Assembly: GCF_003533305.1 (NCBI RefSeq)
Contig: NZ_DOEH01000018.1
Location: 160,051 to 224,050, forward strand
DNA length: 64,000 bases
From: Providencia sp.
GTDB lineage: Bacteria > Pseudomonadota > Gammaproteobacteria > Enterobacterales > Enterobacteriaceae
Direction of reading: 5' to 3'
The notes under the pieces: generated by a model
Told to the model about the DNA's origin: nothing
What the model saw: only the letters and a program-made list of their open reading frames with translations
Database searches by the model: none
Part shown: one piece after another, positions 9,650 to 19,962 of the stretch
Layout of the letters: each line of letters opens with the position of its first letter
Position numbering within the stretch: position 1 is the first letter of the stretch
Position numbers and translations under genes: made by a program

Positions 9650-9665
9650 AAGCAATCGTTTGCGT
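9650..9665. promoter_or_regulatory. PurR-type operator at xanP
   Basis: The 16-mer AAGCAATCGTTTGCGT matches the PurR consensus ACGCAAACGTTTGCGT at 14 of 16 positions. It lies 51 bp upstream of the xanP ATG. PurR represses purine synthesis and uptake genes when hypoxanthine or guanine is available, so purine-controlled xanthine uptake is the natural reading. Confidence 0.65.
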
Positions 9666-9833
9666 AAAATATTTTTTTTATTTTTTAAATTGATAACATC
9701 ACATTTTTATATGTTTTAACTTGTGTTTAGTGTAGATTTTTTTTCTAATCCTATCACCTGCTTTGGCGTTTTAAGGAAGAAATTAACGTCTTATTTAGTT
9801 TTATATAATATTAACAACAGACGAGGTACGTAC

Positions 9834-11048
9834 ATGTATCATCTTGATGTCTACGGTACTCTGGTAGCAGCTACGCTAGTGTTATTGCTTGGACGTAAAC
9901 TTGTAAAATCGGTTCCCTTTCTTGAGAAGTACACAATTCCTGAACCCGTTGCGGGGGGATTGTTAGTTGCTTTTAGTCTTTTACTTATTAAGCAACTTTT
10001 TGATTGGAGCCTTTCTTTTGACTTATCACTGCAAGAACCCATGATGCTAGCATTCTTTGCTACAATTGGTTTGAATGCGAATTTAGCCAGTTTAAAAGCT
10101 GGTGGCAAAGCGTTATTTATTTTTATTTTTGTCGTTGTAGGCCTATTGCTAGTGCAAAATACAGTCGGTATCGCACTTGCAAAATTATTGGGTTTAGATC
10201 CACTCATGGGGCTGTTAGCCGGATCAGTAACTTTATCAGGTGGGCATGGTACAGGTGCTGCTTGGGGTAAAATCTTCGTTGAAGATTATGGTTTTAAAAG
10301 TGCAACTGAAGTTGCTATGGCTTGTGCAACCTTTGGTTTAGTTTTAGGTGGCTTAATCGGTGGGCCTGTTGCACGTTTCTTAATTCGCAATATCCCAACG
10401 CCAGGCACTGCATCAGATGAGCAAGATGTACCAACGGCATTTGAAAAACCCCAATCTGGTCGTATGATTTCATCAATGGTATTAATTGAAACCATTGCTT
10501 TGATCGCTATTTGTTTGTTGGCTGGGAGCTATATTTCAGAGCTTTTAGCAGGAACCGCGTTTGCTTTACCTAAATTTGTCTGCGTGCTTTTTGTCGGTGT
10601 CATTTTAAGTAATAGTTTGTCTTTACTAGGTTTTTATCGTGTTTTCGATAGAGCCGTCTCTGTTCTTGGAAACGTCAGCCTTTCATTATTCCTTGCTATG
10701 GCATTGATGAGCTTGAAGTTATGGGAATTGGCGTCTTTAGCCATTCCAATGATTATTATCCTTGCGGTACAAGCTTGTGTGATGGCAGGTTACGCGATTT
10801 TTGTGACCTTCCGTGTTATGGGCAAAAATTATGATGCTGCCATTTTAGCGGCTGGGCATTGTGGTTTTGGTTTAGGGGCGACTCCGACCGCGATTGCTAA
10901 TATGCAAGCGGTAACCGATAAGTTTGGACCATCTCATTTGGCATTCTTAGTGGTGCCAATGGTCGGTGCATTCTTTATTGATATTGTGAATGCACTCGTG
11001 ATCAAACTTTACCTATGGTTACCTATTTTTCCAACGATCGGTGGGTAA
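9834..11048 (+). CDS. gltS: Sodium/glutamate symporter GltS
   Basis: 404-aa inner-membrane carrier (ESS family) importing L-glutamate with Na+. Two inverted halves each carry the glycine-rich re-entrant loop motif: SGGHGTGAAWG in the first and GHCGFGLGATPTAIANMQ in the second. The protein aligns with E. coli GltS over its full length from MYHLDVYGTLVAATLVLLLGR. The start is the ATG at 9834; the in-frame extension to 9723 reads through AT-rich promoter DNA and has no GltS similarity. A TATAAT box at 9804-9809 is a plausible -10 element, although the spacing to the ATG would leave a short leader. It is divergent from xanP. Confidence 0.95.
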   Translation: MYHLDVYGTLVAATLVLLLGRKLVKSVPFLEKYTIPEPVAGGLLVAFSLLLIKQLFDWSLSFDLSLQEPMMLAFFATIGLNANLASLKAGGKALFIFIFVVVGLLLVQNTVGIALAKLLGLDPLMGLLAGSVTLSGGHGTGAAWGKIFVEDYGFKSATEVAMACATFGLVLGGLIGGPVARFLIRNIPTPGTASDEQDVPTAFEKPQSGRMISSMVLIETIALIAICLLAGSYISELLAGTAFALPKFVCVLFVGVILSNSLSLLGFYRVFDRAVSVLGNVSLSLFLAMALMSLKLWELASLAIPMIIILAVQACVMAGYAIFVTFRVMGKNYDAAILAAGHCGFGLGATPTAIANMQAVTDKFGPSHLAFLVVPMVGAFFIDIVNALVIKLYLWLPIFPTIGG

Positions 11049-11080
11049 CATTTTTTAAAAACAATAATATATAGCAGGTA

Positions 11081-11114
11081 TTGCCGTGACATTGTTCACG
11101 GCAATTTTCATTTT
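11081..11114. terminator. Terminator between gltS and recG
   Basis: TTGCCGTGA and TCACGGCAA form a perfect 9-bp stem with a 6-nt loop, followed by TTTTCATTTT. It closes gltS and lies directly downstream of recG on the other strand. Confidence 0.85.
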
Positions 11115-11141
11115 AAGGCGTTATTTAAGTATGGGGAGTAT

Positions 11142-13223
11142 TTAAGCGTGGCTGTATTGCTCTCGCTCAGGGAGCCATCTCTCGATAATTTGTTGGGCAT
11201 TGTCAGGGTAATGTTGTTGGATATGTCGAGCAATCCGTTGTACTTCTGGCAACATATATTGGTCACGAAGTAGGTCAGCAACTTTAAAATCTGCATTACC
11301 TGTTTGTCTGGTGCCGAGTAATTCACCAGGGCCTCGGATTTCAAGATCTTTTTGGGCAATGACAAAGCCATCATTACTATCACGTAAGACTTGTAAGCGT
11401 TGTTTGGCGGTATGTGTCATTGGTGTCTTATAGAGCAATACACAGTGCGAGGCGATAGCCCCACGTCCGACTCGGCCTCTTAATTGATGTAATTGTGCCA
11501 GCCCAAGGCGCTCAGGATTATCAATAATCATCAAACTTGCGTTAGGGACGTCAACCCCGACTTCAATAACGGTAGTTGCTACAAGCAGTTGAATTTCATT
11601 ATTTTTAAAAGCAGCCATAACGCTTTGTTTTTCTGATGATTTCATTCTGCCATGAACTAATCCAACTTTTAGCTCGGGTAACGCTAAAGCCAGTTCTTCA
11701 CTGGTAACTTGTGCTGCCTGCGCTTCTAATAACTCGGACTCATCAATTAGCGTACAGACCCAATAAGCTTGTCGCCCTTCGTCAATACAGGCTTGTCTGA
11801 CGCGTTCAATAATATCGTTTCGTCTTGTATCTGGAATAGCGACAGTAGTGACCGGTGTTCGACCCGGAGGAAGTTCATCAATAACGGAGGTGTCTAAGTC
11901 TGCATAAGCCGTCATCGCTAACGTGCGTGGGATTGGCGTAGCGGTCATAATCAATTGATGTGGATGAAAGCCTTGTTGTTCACCCTTCTCTCGCAGAGCG
12001 AGGCGCTGATGTACTCCAAAGCGGTGTTGTTCATCAATAACAATCAATCCTAATGATTTAAATTTGATTTGTTCTTGAAATATGGCATGTGTACCGACCA
12101 CCATCGCAACTTCGCCATTGGCAATGGCTTCTTGTTGCTGCTGGCGTGCTTTACCTTTTTGTTTACCAGCAAGCCAACCAACTTGGAGACCCATGGGTTC
12201 AAGCCATTGTTTGAAGGTATTGACGTGTTGTTCAGCGAGTATCTCGGTGGGGGCCATTAACGCAACTTGTTGACCATTTTCAATCGCACAAATGGCAGCT
12301 AGCGCTGCAACAAGGGTTTTTCCTGATCCAACATCCCCTTGAATTAATCGCATCATGGGGGAATCTTTCATTAAGTCCTGTTCAATTTCAGCGACAACCC
12401 GATTTTGGGCATTCGTTGGTGAAAATGGTAACTGTGCTAATAATTGGGATTTTAATTTTCCAGTTGGTGTTAATGATTTGGCATAAAGGCGTTCATTGCC
12501 TGCTCGGATCGCTAACATACTCAAATGGTGAGCTAACAATTCTTCGAGTATGAGCCGTTTTTGTGCAGGATGATGGCCTTTTTCAAGTTCACTTAACTCA
12601 ACATCTGGCGGTGGGTTGTGTAGCAAACGAATCGCATCAGGTAAGCTGATTAAACCACGACTAAGTTCATCCGGTAGAAGTTCTTTAATATTTCCGCTTT
12701 CAAGCATCCCGAGTGCTTGATCCATTACTTTTCTCAGTGTTATTTGACGAACACCTTCAGTGGTGGGGTAAACTGGCGTCAAATTTTCCTGAAGGGTAAT
12801 ATTATCGGTATCTTGAGATACTTTATATTCGGGATGAATAATTTCAGGCCCTTGCATGCCTCGGCGGACTTCACCGTAGGCGGTCACGCTGCGCCCTTCA
12901 GCTAAATTATTTTTCATTGCAGCAGAAAAATTAAAGAAGCGTAACGTCAAATTTCCAGTTCCATCACTGATGAGACTAGTCATCATTTTTTTACGACCAA
13001 ATAGTACTTTGGTTTGTAAAACTTCGCCTGTCACTGTTGCCGTCGTACCAGGAAGAAGATCGCGAATTTGATAAAGGCGGGTATGGTCTTCATAGCGAAG
13101 AGGAAAATGTAATAGCAGATCTTGAACAGTGTTCAAACCTATCTTACTCATTTTTTCTGACTGGCTGGCACCAACGCCATGTAAGGAGGTCAGTAAAATG
13201 GTATCAAGTAGCCCACTATTCAT
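11142..13223 (-). CDS. recG: ATP-dependent DNA helicase RecG
   Basis: 693 aa, the same length as E. coli RecG. It reverses stalled replication forks and branch-migrates Holliday junctions and R-loops. An N-terminal OB-fold wedge domain precedes the superfamily 2 helicase core: Walker A GDVGSGKT, Walker B DEQH, TATPIPRTLA (motif III region) and QLRGRVGRG (motif VI). The ATG at 13223 follows AAGGACGAAACC; the ORF extension to 13259 is rejected on length and ribosome-binding site. It is the last gene of the gmk-rpoZ-spoT-trmH-recG run, 90 bp after trmH. Confidence 0.96.
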   Translation of the reverse strand: MNSGLLDTILLTSLHGVGASQSEKMSKIGLNTVQDLLLHFPLRYEDHTRLYQIRDLLPGTTATVTGEVLQTKVLFGRKKMMTSLISDGTGNLTLRFFNFSAAMKNNLAEGRSVTAYGEVRRGMQGPEIIHPEYKVSQDTDNITLQENLTPVYPTTEGVRQITLRKVMDQALGMLESGNIKELLPDELSRGLISLPDAIRLLHNPPPDVELSELEKGHHPAQKRLILEELLAHHLSMLAIRAGNERLYAKSLTPTGKLKSQLLAQLPFSPTNAQNRVVAEIEQDLMKDSPMMRLIQGDVGSGKTLVAALAAICAIENGQQVALMAPTEILAEQHVNTFKQWLEPMGLQVGWLAGKQKGKARQQQQEAIANGEVAMVVGTHAIFQEQIKFKSLGLIVIDEQHRFGVHQRLALREKGEQQGFHPHQLIMTATPIPRTLAMTAYADLDTSVIDELPPGRTPVTTVAIPDTRRNDIIERVRQACIDEGRQAYWVCTLIDESELLEAQAAQVTSEELALALPELKVGLVHGRMKSSEKQSVMAAFKNNEIQLLVATTVIEVGVDVPNASLMIIDNPERLGLAQLHQLRGRVGRGAIASHCVLLYKTPMTHTAKQRLQVLRDSNDGFVIAQKDLEIRGPGELLGTRQTGNADFKVADLLRDQYMLPEVQRIARHIQQHYPDNAQQIIERWLPEREQYSHA

Positions 13224-13240
13224 GGTTTCGTCCTTAATCT

Positions 13241-13264
13241 TATACTCGCAATGCTTCAAGTTAC
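13241..13264. repeat. ERIC terminal fragment between trmH and recG
   Basis: These 24 bases, starting TATACTCGCAATGCTTCAAG, match my recalled ERIC terminus at 19 of 24 positions. No central ERIC part follows, so this appears to be a solo end or decayed remnant within the operon. Confidence 0.4.
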
Positions 13265-13313
13265 GGCGGAATTCAGTTTTTCCGAGTCATAGGTTTTGGG
13301 TAATTAATGAATC

Positions 13314-14024
13314 TTATTCTTTGTAGTTTGATTTTTTATTTCGTTGTTGCATTTGCGCCCACCATTCATCGTCGGCTTCAATTTGCCCTATATTATTAAT
13401 GTAAGGGCGAGCAAGTCCTTTACGCTTAGAGACCTCAGCTAAGACAGGATAGCCACCTTCAAACAACCATTCTTGCTGTTCTTCTTCAGATAATAAACTA
13501 TGTTCTCTTTCATACATTCCTGCGAGCTGACGTTGGCGCTGTGCTTCATATAAAATAAGTGCAGAGGCGACAGAAACATTAAGAGACTGCACCATCCCAG
13601 CCATTGGAATAATGATGTGTTGATCTGCGAGAGCTAAGGCTCTAGGCGAAATGCCTTTTTTTTCTTGTCCCATCATAATACAGGTTGGGCGGGTATAATC
13701 AATTTCACGAAAATCTACGGCGTGATCGGATAGATTAGTCGCTAAAACCTGCATATTCTGTGATTTTATTGAGAAAATCGCTTCTTCGGTAGATTGGTGA
13801 GAGATGACTTTTACCCAGCTATTACTACCAGCGGCGGAAGAGACAGATAGTTTGACGTGTTGATCAGGCCAAATCCCATGGATTTGATGTATACCTACAG
13901 CGTCTGCACTGCGAACAATGGCAGAAACGTTATGAGGCTTATGAATTTCTTCAAGGCAAATGGTTAGGTCGGGCTGCCGCATCGCCATCATTTGGCAAAT
14001 GCGGCGATAGCGGCGTTCATTCAT
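13314..14024 (-). CDS. trmH: tRNA (guanosine(18)-2'-O)-methyltransferase TrmH
   Basis: 236-aa SPOUT methyltransferase that makes Gm18 in the D-loop of tRNAs. The SPOUT motifs are clear: HKPHNVSAIVRSADAVG near the N-terminus (motif 1, with the conserved Asn/Arg), IMMGQEKKGIS (motif 2) and GMVQSLNVSVASALILYEAQ (motif 3, the knotted cofactor site). Length and C-terminal GEIEAD-like tail resemble E. coli TrmH (229 aa). It lies 34 bp behind spoT, as in E. coli, and is part of the same transcript. Confidence 0.95.
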   Translation of the reverse strand: MNERRYRRICQMMAMRQPDLTICLEEIHKPHNVSAIVRSADAVGIHQIHGIWPDQHVKLSVSSAAGSNSWVKVISHQSTEEAIFSIKSQNMQVLATNLSDHAVDFREIDYTRPTCIMMGQEKKGISPRALALADQHIIIPMAGMVQSLNVSVASALILYEAQRQRQLAGMYEREHSLLSEEEQQEWLFEGGYPVLAEVSKRKGLARPYINNIGQIEADDEWWAQMQQRNKKSNYKE

Positions 14025-14058
14025 AGTTAATTAGAGTATCTTGTTAATTAATATATCG

Positions 14059-16176
14059 TTAGTTACGATTTCGACTGACTCGCAGAACATCAGGCATAAT
14101 ACGTATTTTGCGCATAACATTGGCCAATTGGACACGATTCTTCGTGGTCAGACGGATAAAGGCGCAATAGACACGGCCATCTTTTTCTTCGGTATTCATG
14201 CTTTGAATGCTTGAGTTCGCATCATTAATAGCTGCGGTCAAGTTAGCAAGTGCACCTTGATGGTTAATCATGTCGACTTTGATTTCTGCAATGAAATCTG
14301 TGTCAGTTTCGTTATCCCATTCTACCGCCATAAATTTATCGGGCTCTTTTTGGTAGCCTCTAATATTACGGCATGATTCATGGTGAATAACTAACCCTTT
14401 ACCGGGGCTGATATGGGCGATGATTGGGTCCCCAGGAATAGGGCGACAACATTTTGCGAATGTAATCAAGACACCATCAGCACCTTTGATTGATAATTTA
14501 CTACGACTTTCGACGATGATTTGGTCGTCAGGAGTGGTTTGCGGGTTGTTCTGTAAGTTACGCGCAACCACCACACTCATGGCATTACCTAAACCAATTT
14601 CAGCCAATAAATCATCGATAGAATGCAGTTTCATGCGAGCCAATTCAGCATCAATATTGGCTTGCGGTACATCACTTAATTTATTTCCAGCACCGAGTGC
14701 GTGGTTTAATAACCGACGACCTAAATTAACCGAGTCTTCTCGTTTTAAATTTTTCAGTAATTGACGTATTTTGGCGCGAGCTTTAGAACTGACCACAAAG
14801 TTGAGCCAAGCTGCATTCGGTCTTGCGCCCGGCGCGGTGATAATTTCAACCGTTTGACCACTCGTCAGCGATTGAGACAGTGGATAAGGTTGACGGTCAA
14901 CGCGGGCACCAACACAGGCATGGCCAATATCGGTATGTACCGCATAGGCAAAGTCAACGGGTGTTGCGCCAGTGGGTAATTCGACAATACGACCTTCTGG
15001 TGTGAACACATAAATTTCATCAGGGAATAAGTCTGATTTCACACTCTCAATAAATTCAAAAGAGCTTCCTGCGCTTTGTTGGAGCTCAAGTAAGCTTTGC
15101 ATCCAGCGTTGGGCTCTAACTTGTGCAGTTGTGCCTTGCTCGCCTTGTTCTTTATAAGCCCAGTGGGCAGCTACCCCCATTTCAGCCATTTGATCCATAT
15201 CTTCAGTACGGATTTGAACTTCAACAGGTACGCCGTGTGGCCCAATTAATGAGGTATGCAAAGATTGATAGCCATTCGCTTTGGGTATTGCAATATAGTC
15301 TTTAATACGTCCTGGACGAGGTTTATACAGGCTGTGCATTTGGCCTAAAACGCGATAGCAAGTATCGACATCTTTAACAATCACTCTAAAGGCATAGATA
15401 TCCATAATTGAATGGAATCGCTGCTCTTTTTGATGCATTTTACGATAAATAGAGTAAAGATGCTTTTCGCGCCCACTGACTCGGCACGGTACACCAGCCT
15501 CTGTTAATCGACCGTCAATTTCAGAGAGGATTTTTTGGATCATCTCTTTACGGTTACCACGAGCCGCTTTGACAACTTCTTTGATAACACGATAGCGGTT
15601 TGGATACAGAGCTTCAAAACCGAGCTCTTCTAACTCAGTTTTAATATGGTGTATACCTAGTCGGTGTGCTAGGGGGCTATAAATCTCTAATGTTTCACGC
15701 GCAATACGTCGACGCTTATCTGGCCTTAATGAGCCAAGCGTGCGCATATTGTGAGTGCGGTCTGCCAGTTTTATCAAAATAACCCGGATGTCTTTTACCA
15801 TCGCCATGATCATTTTGCGGAAGTTTTCTGCTTGAGCTTCTTTTTTGTCGCGAAAATTTAATTTATCAAGTTTGGATACGCCTTCGACAAGACCGGCGAC
15901 GGTAGTTCCAAACAATTGCTCTATATCCTGAAATGTCGCTGGAGTATCTTCAATCACATCATGAAGTAGCGCGGCCATTAATGTCTCATGATCCAAGCGC
16001 ATTTCAGCTAAAATACAAGCAACAGCAACTGGGTGAGTAATATAAGGCTCACCACTTGAACGGGTTTGTCCTTCATGGGCATCCCGTGCAACGACATAGG
16101 CTTTTCTCAGTAATTCAATCTGCTCTTTAGGAAGATATTTTTGAATGACTAGATTAAGGCTTTCAAACAGATACAA
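14059..16176 (-). CDS. spoT: Bifunctional (p)ppGpp synthetase/hydrolase SpoT
   Basis: 705-aa RelA/SpoT-family enzyme, the main degrader of the stringent-response alarmone. Domains in order: HD hydrolase (RSSGEPYITHPVAVA, then LLHDVIEDT; about 25-175), synthetase (GYQSLHTS; about 230-340), TGS (YVFTPEGRIVELPTGATPVD; about 387-447), and a C-terminal ACT domain (NHQGALANLTAAI). Translation starts with TTG at 16176, as in E. coli spoT, preceded by AAGGTGGG. It follows rpoZ by 19 bp. The catalytic HD pair and the synthetase domain both look intact. Confidence 0.97.
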   Translation of the reverse strand: MYLFESLNLVIQKYLPKEQIELLRKAYVVARDAHEGQTRSSGEPYITHPVAVACILAEMRLDHETLMAALLHDVIEDTPATFQDIEQLFGTTVAGLVEGVSKLDKLNFRDKKEAQAENFRKMIMAMVKDIRVILIKLADRTHNMRTLGSLRPDKRRRIARETLEIYSPLAHRLGIHHIKTELEELGFEALYPNRYRVIKEVVKAARGNRKEMIQKILSEIDGRLTEAGVPCRVSGREKHLYSIYRKMHQKEQRFHSIMDIYAFRVIVKDVDTCYRVLGQMHSLYKPRPGRIKDYIAIPKANGYQSLHTSLIGPHGVPVEVQIRTEDMDQMAEMGVAAHWAYKEQGEQGTTAQVRAQRWMQSLLELQQSAGSSFEFIESVKSDLFPDEIYVFTPEGRIVELPTGATPVDFAYAVHTDIGHACVGARVDRQPYPLSQSLTSGQTVEIITAPGARPNAAWLNFVVSSKARAKIRQLLKNLKREDSVNLGRRLLNHALGAGNKLSDVPQANIDAELARMKLHSIDDLLAEIGLGNAMSVVVARNLQNNPQTTPDDQIIVESRSKLSIKGADGVLITFAKCCRPIPGDPIIAHISPGKGLVIHHESCRNIRGYQKEPDKFMAVEWDNETDTDFIAEIKVDMINHQGALANLTAAINDANSSIQSMNTEEKDGRVYCAFIRLTTKNRVQLANVMRKIRIMPDVLRVSRNRN

Positions 16177-16195
16177 GGCAGACCCACCTTAGTGA

Positions 16196-16471
16196 TTAGC
16201 GACGACCTTCAGCGATAGCAGATACTGCCTGCATTTCAGCCGCTTCTTGCTCTTGCTGTTCTTGGCGCTCACGGACATCTAAAATATGACCGTTAATTAA
16301 ACCTTCTTCTATTTCACGTAGCGCGATAACCGTATATTTATCATTTTCTTCAGGAACGAGAGCGTCTTTACCACCAGTTTGTAACTGACGAGCTCTACGT
16401 GCTGCGACCAATACGAGGTCAAAACGGTTACCAATTTTCTCTACTGCATCTTGAACAGTTACGCGTGCCAT
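16196..16471 (-). CDS. rpoZ: RNA polymerase omega subunit
   Basis: 91 aa, E. coli length. Begins [20 protein letters not shown] and keeps the helix [14 protein letters not shown] that wraps the C-terminal tail of beta-prime. Omega aids assembly of the polymerase and forms one ppGpp-binding site, which suits its place directly upstream of spoT. The last ~25 residues are a Gln/Glu-rich tail that varies among enterobacteria. Confidence 0.97.
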   Translation of the reverse strand: MARVTVQDAVEKIGNRFDLVLVAARRARQLQTGGKDALVPEENDKYTVIALREIEEGLINGHILDVRERQEQQEQEAAEMQAVSAIAEGRR

Positions 16472-16526
16472 AAGTGTGCTACTCCAAAGAAATAAAAAAT
16501 GACCTGATATGATACTGAAACTATTC

Positions 16527-17452
<926 letters not shown>

Positions 17453-19171
17453 ATGGCTTGTGCCACAAGGAAACGTATTTTAATTGTAATTTATTATATA
17501 AGCGTATTAATAATCACATTCGGTAGTGGGATTAAATTGGCTCAAGCCTCAAAAGTTGAATCAAAAGAAATTAATAGTGATTGCCACACGCGAAATATGA
17601 CTCTATTCGCTAAAGAAAATTATAAATTGGGTGAACAATTACAACAGTGGAATGAAGCGTATCGTTTAGCGGGGAATAGTCCGGTGAACGATGAAATTTA
17701 TGATCAACTTTTTGATAAGTGGCAGCGTCGGCAACGTTGCCAAAATTTATCAGATGTTCTCTCTGAAGTGAATATCTCGCAACAATCTGATTTGATTAAG
17801 CATCCTATTCCTCATACTGGTTTAAAAAAGCTTAATGAAACTGAGATAAATACTTGGATAAGTTCTCGTAACGAGGTTTGGTTACAACCGAAAATTGACG
17901 GTGTTGCCGTTAGTTTAGTGTATGAAAGAGGGCGACTTGTTTCTGTTATTAGCCGAGGAAATGGTATTGAAGGGCTAAATTGGCGTGAGAAAGCGAATTT
18001 TATTCCAGCTATCCCGAAAAAAATTGCTACGCAGGAACCATTATTAGTCTTACAAGGAGAAATTTATTGGAAGCTGGCTAATCATGTACAAGAAAAGTAT
18101 GGGGGAATGAATGCAAGAAACAAGATTGCAGGTTGGCTAATGCGAAAAATTTCACCTATTCAAATAGAAAATGATATCGATATATTTATATGGGCTTGGC
18201 CAGAAGGGCATCCAAAATATGAAATACAACTTGGGCGACTAACTGAATTAGGTTTTGCATCGGCGGAAAAATATAGCCATAAAATTGAGAACATAGCGCA
18301 AGTAAAACAATGGCGTGAGCATTACTATCGTAGCCAAATGCCTTTTGCAACAGATGGTATTGTATTAAAAAGCTTTCCCCCACCAAAAATTACTGCATGG
18401 CAGCCAAGTCAAAATAGTTGGGCGATCGCATGGAAATATCCATTGCAGAGTGTTGTTTCAGAAATTAAAGACTTGCAGTTTCGTGTCGGACGAACGGGAC
18501 TTGTTAGTGTAGTTTCAATCATAGAACCTATCGAAATAGACAGTAAAATAGTGCGTAAAGTAAATGTGGGATCTCTAAATACATGGAAGAAGAAGGATTT
18601 ATTGGTTGGCGATCAGGTGCAAGTTTCTTTAGCGGGTCATGGTGCACCTAAAATTGAGAATGTTGTTTGGCGTTTAAAAAAGCGTCAATATCCTGATACT
18701 ACCAAACTTGAACAGTTTCATTTTTTAAGTTGTTTGAGGTATTCGCCTGATTGTTTTCAGCAGTTTACTGCAAGGTTAACGTGGCTTGGCAAGCAAATTA
18801 AAATTAAAGGGGTGAGTGAGGCAACTTGGCGGTTATGGGTTGAAAATTATGGCATCACGCAGCTTACAACTTGGTTATCTCCTCATTGGCAGCAACAGTT
18901 ACCAAATACGAGAAAAACAACTCAATTTATCAATCAATTGCAAGTCGCCATGTCGCAACCATTAGGTCTATGGTTAAAAGGCTTTGGTATTCCATTGAAG
19001 CAACAACAAATTATGAAAATAAAAAGTTTAGATATGATTTTTAATTCTACTTTTTTAAAAGATATAAATGTATCTAAGAACCAAAAGAAAAAACTAAACC
19101 AGTGGTTAGGAGAGCCTGAGATACAAAAACTATTGCAGATACTGCAAGAAGTAAAACAAACAAGCCATTAA
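17453..19171 (+). CDS. ligB: NAD-dependent DNA ligase LigB
   Basis: 572-aa second NAD+-dependent ligase that seals nicks via a lysine-AMP intermediate. The adenylation motif is KIDG with catalytic K147, followed by SRGNG (motif Ia-III region), DGIVLKS and the AWKYP motif. The C-terminal half has an OB fold and a helix-hairpin-helix region (VSEATWRLWVENYG). As in E. coli LigB, the zinc finger and BRCT domain of LigA are absent. Oddly, the N-terminus (residues 7-34, ending LAQAS) looks like a cleavable signal peptide. ATG follows AAGGAATAGTT. Next to yicG as in E. coli. Confidence 0.92.
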   Translation: MACATRKRILIVIYYISVLIITFGSGIKLAQASKVESKEINSDCHTRNMTLFAKENYKLGEQLQQWNEAYRLAGNSPVNDEIYDQLFDKWQRRQRCQNLSDVLSEVNISQQSDLIKHPIPHTGLKKLNETEINTWISSRNEVWLQPKIDGVAVSLVYERGRLVSVISRGNGIEGLNWREKANFIPAIPKKIATQEPLLVLQGEIYWKLANHVQEKYGGMNARNKIAGWLMRKISPIQIENDIDIFIWAWPEGHPKYEIQLGRLTELGFASAEKYSHKIENIAQVKQWREHYYRSQMPFATDGIVLKSFPPPKITAWQPSQNSWAIAWKYPLQSVVSEIKDLQFRVGRTGLVSVVSIIEPIEIDSKIVRKVNVGSLNTWKKKDLLVGDQVQVSLAGHGAPKIENVVWRLKKRQYPDTTKLEQFHFLSCLRYSPDCFQQFTARLTWLGKQIKIKGVSEATWRLWVENYGITQLTTWLSPHWQQQLPNTRKTTQFINQLQVAMSQPLGLWLKGFGIPLKQQQIMKIKSLDMIFNSTFLKDINVSKNQKKKLNQWLGEPEIQKLLQILQEVKQTSH

Positions 19172-19193
19172 TTATATAATGAATTAATGGCTT
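19162..19193. terminator. Hairpin between convergent ligB and yicG
   Basis: AAGCCATTAATT and AATTAATGGCTT form a perfect 12-bp stem with an 8-nt loop that includes the ligB stop codon. No T-run follows on the plus strand, so efficiency is uncertain, but the position between converging genes fits a shared terminator. Confidence 0.55.
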
Positions 19194-19224
19194 ATAGTGA
19201 TGGATTATGTATGTTTTTTTAGGT

Positions 19225-19839
19225 TTAATCTTGATTTTCGTAATTGAAAATAGGTAATCCTAAGCGGTAACGTATTGCGATTAACCTAGCACTCAAACCT
19301 GTTACTAATGTAATAATCACCACAATATCTTGTGGGAGAGGGGTATAAAGTAATCCAATATAAATCCATGCCGCAGCAAATGAAACACCAGCATAGACTT
19401 CTTTTTGGAAAACAAGCGGAATAGTATTACACAGCATATCTCTGAGTACGCCGCCAAATACACCCGTTATTACCGCCGCAATTGCTGCAATAATAGGGCT
19501 ATAATTCATATCTAGTGCTATTTGAGCACCAAGAATAGAAAAAACAATTAAGCCAATTGCATCAAGGATAAGAAAGAGTCGTCGTAAATGCTTCATCATC
19601 GGCGCTATCCACATAGTGACGACAGCAGCGCCTGCTACAGTGAGGATATACTCAGGGTGTTTAACCCAACCCAAAGGATAGTGACCAAGAAGAATGTCAC
19701 GTACAGAGCCACCGCCAATAGCGGTTGCTGAGGCGATAATAATGACACCGAAGACATCCATTTTGCGACGACCCGCGGCAAGAGCACCGGTCATGGCTTC
19801 TGCTGTAATACCTATTATATAGAGAACACTTAATAACAT
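19225..19839 (-). CDS. yicG: TRIC-family inner-membrane protein YicG
   Basis: 204 aa, about seven hydrophobic helices in two homologous halves, as in bacterial TRIC-type cation channels (UPF0126). Both halves carry the glycine-rich kink: [11 protein letters not shown] in the first and [13 protein letters not shown] in the second, each with the Arg-Asp pair typical of the family. The cargo of YicG in vivo is not known. The ATG at 19839 gives a start ([11 protein letters not shown]) that matches E. coli YicG; an upstream TTG at 19854 would add five residues. Confidence 0.88.
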   Translation of the reverse strand: MLLSVLYIIGITAEAMTGALAAGRRKMDVFGVIIIASATAIGGGSVRDILLGHYPLGWVKHPEYILTVAGAAVVTMWIAPMMKHLRRLFLILDAIGLIVFSILGAQIALDMNYSPIIAAIAAVITGVFGGVLRDMLCNTIPLVFQKEVYAGVSFAAAWIYIGLLYTPLPQDIVVIITLVTGLSARLIAIRYRLGLPIFNYENQD

Positions 19840-19962
19840 AATGGTTTTATTCAATACTAAAGTTATTGCTAAAGGGTAATATGCCTTGCGTAAATTCTCG
19901 ACTGAGATTTTCTAGTATCTCGCATGACAGATTAGTTAAAGTAATCCGATAGTCTGTGTTAA

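Noticed and set aside
9723..9833. N-terminal extension of GltS
   Set aside because: It translates promoter-like AT-rich DNA, lacks similarity to GltS and has no ribosome-binding site.
12069..12273. Short plus-strand frames inside recG, spoT and other genes
   Set aside because: They overlap strongly conserved coding sequence on the other strand, lack ribosome-binding sites and have low-complexity translations.
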